Shown here in pieces: positions 55,912-64,000 of a stretch of 64,000 nt of DNA. The notes beneath the pieces are model-generated. The model ran no database searches, was not told where the DNA came from, and saw only the letters and a program-made list of their open reading frames with translations. A program made the position numbers and the translations under genes. Position 1 is the first letter of the stretch; each line of letters begins with the position of its first letter. This stretch comes from Coffea arabica (taxonomy: Eukaryota; Streptophyta; Magnoliopsida; Gentianales; Rubiaceae): positions 45,245,001 to 45,309,000 of the forward strand of contig NC_092316.1 of the NCBI RefSeq assembly GCF_036785885.1, read 5' to 3'.

Positions 55912-58900
55912 CTACACAGATGAACGTTGTTGAAGAGGCTCAGCTTCATGACGGACAACCTGATTTTGCTGGTTGTCGATTGGCATGTACTGTGACATGA
56001 TGGCCATAATCTCCGAGTCCATGTAAGACTGCAAATCAGATGGAAGTTAGATACATGAAATAGATGATCGCAATGTAAGAAGTTTGTTGAGCTGATGATA
56101 ATGAGACGTACTCGAAGTCTATATTTGTAGAAGATGTAACCAGCCATGCTAGCAGCCACTACTGCAGCTAAAACCAATAATGTGACAAACCACCCGAATT
56201 TTGATGTGTGCCTTTCTGTGAGGAATGAAAAATATAGTAATTAGTAATTTGTTCTTTGTTTGCAGCATCCTACTAAAGTACATATTTTTCATCTCCCCTC
56301 AGGGGATAACTTGTTGAATGCATATCTTTTAACCTTCTTACTAGCAACTCAAACGTACTGTCCTGTTGATAAAAGGTGGTTTGCCTCTCATTATAAGGAA
56401 AACAGTAAGAAATAGAAATGAAAAAGATGCAGGAAAACTGAAGTTAATGAAGTCTTGAACTGATACGTGTGTCTTGATGCATAGGAGCTTATGTTTGTAT
56501 ACATAAGCACAAAGAGAGAGCGAGTATATTGCAAACAAACAAGTAAAATTAAATCTATTTATTTTGAAGAAATGAATCGTCATTAAAGAAGTGAGTTTCA
56601 TTTTCTTGAGTGACAACCTAAAACATTTGCTGTGGTCGAGGTTTTGGACATTCCTGCAGAATATTCTGACATGGACGATATTCATAGGTCAGGCACACGA
56701 AAATACTATCTAATCTTGTATACCTAGCCCCATGTGGTGGGAGTCTTGTGCATTATATCTTCTTATGCTGTTTACAAATAAGGCAGCATGAGTAGTCTTT
56801 TGAGCTTTTCTTTTTGTTGGTTTATTCGAGGGACAAATTTTAAATTCATAAGCACCCGCACTTAGGAAGTCTGAGTAAATAAATCCCATAAAAATAGGCT
56901 CACATTGTATTCTGCATGGAAGATGTACTCAGGATTGAAAGTCAACACTTTTTAGGGTGTTTACATGGAACTCTATGCAAGCAAGGAGATATCAGCAGAT
57001 TGAAGCAAAGAATAAGACATAGTTCATCTTTTACATTTTGGTGGCTCTTACATCTTTTCTACCCTAGATGAATATTAGAATCTCGGAAAAATATGAAATT
57101 TTCATTTCAACCAAAGAGAAAGATAATGAAACTAGTCGCACATGATGTGTTTAAAGCAGCAAACAACTCTGTGTTACTTCTGCAGAATCACAAATTCTAA
57201 TCAATTTGAGATGATTTTTCTTACCAATGCAGGTATCGTGCTCCAAAATGTAAAGTTTGTCCCCTCTGCAACCGCACTCAAATCCGCTCCATGTGTTCTT
57301 ACAGGTGCAATCATCACATTGACAAACTTTACCTTCCTTACATTCATCTATTTCTGTCATACATTAAAGAGTAGAACATTGAATTGAAATCTCAGATTAA
57401 GGCAGTAAACTTAAGAAGGATAGCCAGAGCTAAGTAGAAGACTGGGGATCTTATATATGTTAAAGAGTTATCCATTTTTTGATAATGGCAGGAAAGCACC
57501 TTCACATTTATAGCCATCTCCAGTGAATCCAGGAGGACAGTGACAGCCTGTAAGATCAGATTCCTGTTTATCCACAGAAGGATATCATATCAACATTAGA
57601 ATGGTAGAATCCATAAAAAAACTGTTGTCTTTTGAAAAGTAATGTATCACTGAACTGTGCAAGCTGAAACTGTCAGTCCATGTCGAGTTTCTGACCAGCA
57701 CCCTCCATTATTGACCATGCATCTTCCAGGTCCAACAGCTGCAAATATAAAAGAGGAAGCAAAAGCATAAGAGGCATGAATCCTGGATAGAATGTGCCTA
57801 CGAGGTTATAATTCTAAGGAGAAACTCAGGTGCAATCTTTGAATATAGAATTTGAACATAATTTTAATTGGCCACTTATGTAAAGCAGCAGGGTTGGAAT
57901 TGGTGAATGTGTAAGATACTTGCATGCCTGTTGGATCTAGGAAATGTGACAGAACAAAGAGAAATCACTTAAAATGTTATCTCGTAATGCCTTATTCTGG
58001 ACCGCAAAAGCCCCCAAAAAAAAATGGTTCCAGGAAAAGATTCCTTCACAAGTTGATAATAAAAAGGGAACATGTTTGGAAGTATCAAAGCTAAATTATT
58101 GAAAGATATATCTCCCTATAGAATAGAATAGATACCTTCACAAGACTTGTATCCATCTCCTCTATATTGCACACCATTCGCTGAAGGGCACTGGCAAACT
58201 CTTCCCCTGAATGTATCCTTAAGAAATAACAAATAAAGGCTGATAAGAGAGCAGCTGAAGTGGTTTATTCGTGTATTTCAATCGCATTCCACAGCAAGAA
58301 GCACAAGTCACCACATGTGTATGTAATCAGAAGAAATGCTTTCACTTACCTTGCAGGCAGTTATGTTAGAATGAGAGTCCTGCCAACAACCACCATTGTT
58401 TTCAAGGCACTCGTTGGTCTCAAGATCTGTTTATAAAGCAGAGAGATCAGATGATGCTACATAAGTACTATTTCTGTCACTAGCAAAAACCATCAGCCAT
58501 GCAGAGCCAAACCTCCATTTAGACAAATGGGAGGATCAGTAGTCTCCTTGAATCCAGCGCAAATGGCTTTTAAGACGGCAACCCTCTCTAATTTTCCTTG
58601 ATGGAGTGAAGAAAAAGCAAATTTAGTTTGGTTAGCAAAACAAAAATCCATCATTAACTAGAAAAATAGTTTCTTTAGATTATTATATGGTTAATTGTTT
58701 GATGTAGAAGCATTTCACATTATATGCTTTAGTCAAACTAATTGAAGTATGATCAGAAATGCCACAACCAAATCAGAATTCATTCAGATTGTAAATTTGT
58801 TGGAGTTGCAAGAGTAAGTATTAGAATAAATGAAATTCGCAATAGGGAATATGTCTCAGGAAAACCCCATTCCGTGTTCTGAAATATTGTCTCCAGTCTT

Positions 58901-61586
58901 GTGTCATTCTTACTGTGATCGAATTAAGTTGTCAATTCAGTTACTAATTTTGTTTGGATAAACTAATGCAAGACAATGCTGTTACTCCCAAATGAGTCCT
59001 TTTTTATCTTCAGGAGAAAAAGGAGGCCAAAAGCTGCAGCTGCAGACAGAATCTTGCATCTGATCTTAACTCGGAAAATTTTAATCAGAATGGATGACCA
59101 TGTCAGCTGGCCAGCATTTTTGAATTGATACAGAAAATTACAAGTCCAATGTTTTCTCCATTAACCATCCAAAAAGAATGTGGATTAATCTTCTGAAGTA
59201 ATATCCAAAACTACCAAGGGACTACAAGTATTGAACAACATAGACATCTGTAACAAACCTCTGTACTGGACGTCGTTTATAACCAATGTTGGCAATATTG
59301 TGACATCACCTCGAGATCCTCGACCAACCTAGATTTAACAAAGAACAAAAAGTCAATGTAATGGTCATTCATCCACCAAATCATGTCTAACTTTTGTCTC
59401 ATCAGCGTTAATTTCTGACAACTGAGACAAATAAAATTGAGGTGTGGAGATTGTAAGAACCTGGAGGTCTTGTTCAATTTTAAGTACTTGATTTTCCACA
59501 TCAGCTTCGGGGTCGCCCATACAACTCTTTATCTTCTCAATCGGTAGATCTGATGGACAAGATACGTAAATAGTTGAGTATTTTCAAAATGCAAGATCAA
59601 TTTGTTCTGCAGAAAAAGCTTTTGAGAGCAGAACTCACGCAGCGATCTCATAACCTCCTCTGCACATTCCTTGCTGTATTTCTTTTGCTTCATTGAGCAC
59701 CTAATGTGGAAGTCTGTGACATAATCCCACCAAACCCAAGAGCGGTTGCTCTCATTTGCAACTCTGTGCACGCAGAGCTGTCTTAAATTTTCGAATACTA
59801 CGTCCTTTCCTTGATACCCCATCCCAAAGTCTTGCTCAGGATCAGGTGCACAGTATCTTCCATGATTGATGCACTGAGACTTGCATTGACTGCTAAGAAG
59901 AAAAGCGTGAGGACAATACCAAGTGATGTAGTGTGGTGTGAAACGGGTGTATCCACCCTTCTCAAGAATCTGAGCATTGCCCTTAAAATTTTTGATGAAA
60001 TTCATTTGTTCATCACACCGGATTCCACACTCATCATTACTATTGGTCCAGAGCTCATACTCCACCCTCTGATCAGGATGTGGCATTGACTCCGACCAGT
60101 CAATTTTTACAACAACATTTGCAGCTTTCTTCAGTGCACCCTTTATGGATTCACCGACAGAATGATCAATCAAAACTGAAGGGACTCCAATCTTCTCCAA
60201 GTATCCATCTGCATCTGAGCTTTCTTCCGGTGAATCCATAGTTATTAGGGGCTCATCTACGCTATCAGCCACTAAAACTGCAGCAGCACCAGCTTGTTGT
60301 CCATTCCATACCTTCAAAGCGAAGTAACATCCTGTAAAGGGCAGAAAAAAGTTTTAATTAGAGACCACAGCGTTCCATTGCATCATAAAATTGTTTGTTC
60401 TAATTACTTGTTATTGGTTTCAATCGGGCTCGTCCATTTATCTCAAAAAGGTCTCCTGGTAATTGGTATACAGCTAAAAGGTTCCCTCCACTCTCCCAGA
60501 AACCAGAATTAGCATGATTTCATAACAAGACAGGAGAAAAGAAGTAGAATTTCATCAACCACGGCCAAAACTTGAGATTCCATAAATCTGCAGTGTTTAA
60601 ATTCCACTTTTGAACCCCTACCAATTGTTGCTCCGTTTATACTGTAACCAAAATTATTTTGATTGGATTAGCATTCTGAGTTCATCCAGGACTTTCCGTT
60701 AAGCATCAATAATCCATGCACAAAGGATAGTATTCCAGGACCCAAAATTGTTTGGGTGCCTCTAGGAAGACACAGAAGGGTGATATAAGAACAGCTTGAT
60801 GCATCAGAATCAACTTATTTCCTCTGAAAAATAAAAAGAAGTTTGCACAAATACACCACAAAAATCAAAGGTTTTAAATTAGGAAACTATAGTTGATTAA
60901 ATTTAAAAAAAAAAAAAAAGCTATAAACTGCAAATTGATTCTCTGCCGTCGGATGATCACATGGCAGAAAGTATCAAGGTTGACCATGAAAACAGAGCAA
61001 TAAGACAGAGTAACTAAATCTGGACATCCAAAAAGACAATTTAATTACCTAAAGGACAGAAGCAACACATCAAAATCTTCTAAACAACGTTAAACTCACT
61101 TTAAAAAAATTAAAAAGAAATAATTCCACCACCTTAAAGAGCTAACTACTAAAATCCCATTCTCCAAATTTTCAAAAATTGTTAATTGCATGTCACATAA
61201 ACACATGCAGATGTATAAAACTAACCAAAAAAAAAAAATTGCACCAGGAAAAGCGACAGGAGAAGAAGAAAGCTGATGATTACCTCCACGATCAAGGAGG
61301 AGGATGGTGGGAGTGGAAGACTTTGACCTGAAGGGCTTATCACCCTCAAAAGGAGAACAACCAGTAGCACCTGTATCAGGATAAACAACAGTTCCAACCA
61401 TTGATCCTCCATAGTCAGGCACACCAAAGTTGCCAATAGCAGCATCATGCTTGGAGCAAATATCAGAAGGATCAAGTATACTAATACTACTCTTCTCCAC
61501 AATCTTGCCTCAGTTAAAATACTGGTACTAGACAATACAAGGGTGGATACAATCAAGAAAGCTCTTGAAAACAGAGTATTTGCCAT
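55912..61586 (-). CDS. VSR: Vacuolar sorting receptor, 12 exons, frameshift after the signal peptide
   Basis: VSRs are type I membrane receptors that carry soluble cargo with vacuolar signals from the trans-Golgi to the prevacuole. Exons (minus): 61586-61284, 60331-59639, 59549-59461, 59328-59259, 58596-58513, 58426-58350, 58217-58136, 57738-57656, 57563-57500, 57353-57225, 56215-56112, 56028-55912. All junctions are GT-AG and every phase agrees, giving about 631 residues, the family length. Seen in order: signal peptide ([13 protein letters not shown]), PA domain ([33 protein letters not shown]), luminal domain ([19 protein letters not shown]), three EGF repeats ([32 protein letters not shown]), one membrane span ([19 protein letters not shown]) and a cytosolic tail with the YMPI adaptor signal. 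Between 61503 and 61500 the frame shifts: one base (or four, if the usual F-V-V-E-K is ancestral) is missing, and no other in-frame ATG repairs it. Confidence 0.92.
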
Positions 61587-62339
61587 TTGAGATGCTGCAG
61601 AAACTGAGACAAGCGTTGGTAAAATTGTGGGTTCTGCTCAGATATAAAGAAAGAGGTGAAATGAAATGCTGACAAAATGGAAACAGATGGAGGGAAGAGG
61701 ATAGAACAGGTCTTTCTACAAGGGGCAGTAAATGCTAGTAGTAGAACTAGTCCAAGTGTTTTTGCTACATGGGATGGATGGATATTGGACGAAGAGAGAG
61801 AGAGAAGACTTTGAAGGAAGAGAAACTGAGAAAAAAAGAAAGGTTTAGGGGTGGACTTTGGCTTCTATTGCACCTTTTTTCTTCTTTTTTTTGTTGTTTC
61901 TTCTTCTTGTTCTTGAATTGAATCAATGCTATGACGTAAATGAAACGACTGGAAAGGTGGGAGAAAGAGCAAGGAAGAGTTGGAGTGTGGATTGTGGAAA
62001 GCAGCCAGGGGAACCACCACGAATGCAACTTCCAACTGAAAATCAAAAGTACAGATTCTAATATACACTTCTTTTTTTTTTCTAATTTGAATAGAACTCA
62101 CCTAAATTAAGACAGGTTTTTTTTTTTTCAACTGTAAAGTGGCATTGTTCAATCTTGAAACTCTATAATTTTTTTTTAATATTCTACGAATAGAGGATTT
62201 ATGATACTAATAGGCAATTTCACAAAAAAGGGAAAAAAAAAAAAGAAAAGGCAATTATGTTGAAGTATTTTATTTACACTACCTACTTGTTGCATGCTTA
62301 CTTTTGTGATTACGTGTATTATTGACTTTACTGCTTTAA
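61587..62339 (-). promoter_or_regulatory. Upstream region of VSR
   Basis: On the minus strand this should hold the VSR 5' UTR and promoter. The only visible structure is a CT-repeat (plus-strand GAGAGAGAGAG at 61794-61805), often part of plant core promoters and leaders, and T/A-runs near 61870-61890 and 62070-62250. I do not see a convincing TATA box. The short frames on both strands are low-complexity and not supported. Confidence 0.4.
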
Positions 62340-62887
62340 TAGAAAATGCAATTCTCATCTTGTAGGCATCAACTGATAATAATAATAATAAGAACAGTTT
62401 GTTCAAGTAATTACTTGACCGACCATGATCAAATTTAAAAATTTATGCAAATCTATGGACTTTTAGATGTGCATGTATATTTGACAATTGGATGTGTACC
62501 TTGTGTGGTCCATGCAATTTTTTTGCTCAATTGTAATTTTCTTAACTCATGTAATGTAACTACCTAATTAGCAATAATGAATCTTAGAAACTCACCTATC
62601 TACTCACTTATATACAAAATGTAAACCATGCAAGATCACCCCACAAGTTGAAGCTTGCACCAATTTAATAAGAGTAAATCTTTCCTATGCTGATGATGTA
62701 TACACTATCATCGTTGAATTCATGACATATGTGCAAAAGTTGAATTTCAAATTCAAATTTTGCATAGTTGTCATTTATCCAACGCTGATAGTGTATACAG
62801 TATCAGTGTAGGAAAAATTAATCCATTTAATAATTGATGACAGGTTTGGGATTTCTTGTTAAAAAGTGAATTGAGACTTGTTCATAT

Positions 62888-62927
<40 letters not shown>

Positions 62928-63426
62928 TAGATGAATCAGAGGGTTTTCTTCCTAAATTTGATAAGTTATTATCTTACAATATGTTGTTAGAGAGTTGCTG
63001 TAATCAACCACACTACAGTTAGTCAATTATAACTTCAATCTTTATCTTACAAATTAAGCAAAGGCTTGGAGAAGATAAAAAATTGAAAATGACATCGGTA
63101 TTCCTCAAACGTGATAAAGAACTCTATATTTCTGGTTTTACTGGCGAAGTCCAATTGGAATATCATATATTGCAGTGCCAATTGTCCTCTTTTTTTTTTT
63201 TTTTTTTTTTTTGAATTCCATGCTAAGAAAAATGGGACTGCTGGACATATACTATGATTTACCATTCTGTGTTGGATTTTGCACTTCAATAAAAAAAGAT
63301 CTAATTGAATACCTTAAAATAAGCTGTCTACAAATCAATTGGAAAAAACAGAAAGAAGAGAGAATCAACAGATGGTGGTCTAGGGATATACTAATAGCTA
63401 TGCAATGATGAATCCCTTTTGAGGAT
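62340..63426. repeat. Repeat D, copy D2
   Basis: Second copy of 15235-16313. The (TA)n run (62891-62924) and T-run (63190-63212) are longer here than in D1. It contains the same fold-back MITE (about 62673-62820). It ends abruptly at GAGGAT, where an LTR begins. The D1 counterpart continues GAGGATATTATC. Confidence 0.85.
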
Positions 63427-64000
63427 TGTAAGGATCGAAGACAACCTAAGAGGGGGGGTGAATTAGGCTTTCAAAAACCTGCTAAGATATATTCTACTTT
63501 TTTTCACAGGTAGCCTTTCTTTTCTCAAATACCTCCCAATGAACAAGATAACACAAGAACACAGGTATTCGTGAGATGGAGAGAAGAATAGTTTATGTAG
63601 AAAAGCAGTAAATGAGAGTAAAGAAACAAACCAAGCTTCAAACACAACTGAGGTTTGAACACCACTTTTATATACCAAGTTACTTCAAGTTGAATAGACT
63701 TGCAACCAATCTTTTGTATACAAGGAAGGGATCACTTCTTTCTTGCCCCAAACCACACTTGGTCAAGCAACGAAGTTTTACAAACACTCGCAAACCCTCA
63801 CTATGCTACACTATTGAAGAAGTTATGTCACACTTGAAAAAACTGCACGAAGATTGCACAAGCAAGGAGTACAAATGTTCCTTTTGAGTATTCTAGCACA
63901 CGAATCACTCACAATCTGATGTAGGCTTGATGTACAAAGTTGTTTTGAGGTGGTTGACTTTGTTCTTTTTATAGGAGACCAGAGAGTTCCTCAATTAATA
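63427..64000 (+). mobile_element. Left end of an LTR retrotransposon (LTR only, runs off the window)
   Basis: It starts exactly where D2 stops matching D1. It begins TGTAAGGATCGAAGACAACC, followed by an AAGAGGGGGGGTGAATTAGG segment. That 'gaGGGGGGGTGAATTAGG' leader is common at the start of LTRs of plant Copia elements, so Copia is likely but unproven. The other end, target duplication and coding region lie outside. The 91-codon frame at 63612-63887 is not a recognised protein. Confidence 0.6.

Noticed and set aside
61221..61586. 121-codon frame from the VSR ATG as a separate small membrane protein
   Set aside because: Only the first 28 codons match a VSR signal peptide. The rest is the VSR exon read out of frame.
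1..64000. tRNA, rRNA, snRNA or organelle-derived DNA
   Set aside because: I looked for conserved tRNA boxes, rRNA blocks and plastid or mitochondrial genes and saw none. A covariance-model scan would be needed to exclude small RNAs.

Overview
This is a repeat-dense stretch of plant nuclear DNA, almost certainly from a eudicot and possibly an asterid (the lineage is inference only). The signs are AT-rich intergenic DNA, GT-AG introns, nested LTR retrotransposons, hAT/MULE/Stowaway-type elements, and three recognisable host genes: SF3A1 (spliceosome), a vacuolar sorting receptor (VSR), and a small secreted phylloplanin-like protein. I saw no rRNA, tRNA, CRISPR or organellar block.

Layout. 1-2084: minus-strand LTR cut by the window edge, inserted in a LINE relic (2085-2345). 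2390-11102: segmental duplication unit A, which holds a TATA box and leader exon, a 2.4 kb inverted repeat and an SF3A1 copy with four in-frame stops. 11104-13535: dispersed repeat C1, with an RNase H-domain relic. 13536-15215: hAT remnant. 15235-16313: repeat D1. 17575-21693: short hAT-type element split by a 3.2 kb solo LTR. 23395-24552: two more MITE-like elements. 25054-28704: C2, a second copy of C carrying a Stowaway MITE and a MULE-type MITE, both absent from C1. 28720-30921: phylloplanin-like gene and an older relic of one. 31246-55391: unit B, the second copy of the 8.7 kb unit, swollen to 24 kb. 55912-61586: VSR gene (12 exons, minus). 62340-63426: D2. 63427-64000: start of another LTR element.

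Units A and B act as a natural comparison. Their lengths reconcile once three events are allowed: an 11.8 kb composite insertion in B at a TATA-like motif (a gene-capturing TIR element, itself split by a 10.4 kb Gypsy element), a 2.8 kb hAT element in B, and an approximately 0.86 kb deletion in A. Every insertion has a visible empty site in the sister copy.

No host gene here is cleanly intact except the small phylloplanin-like one. SF3A1-A has four nonsense codons. SF3A1-B has one, at codon 34. The VSR gene has all its splice phases intact but a frameshift just after the signal peptide. These could be real decay or consensus errors, and this is the first thing to check. The least ordinary structures are the 3.3 kb near-perfect palindrome made from the SF3A1 5' region, the TIR element carrying two host gene fragments in opposite orientations, and the three-exon antisense gene inside the Gypsy element.
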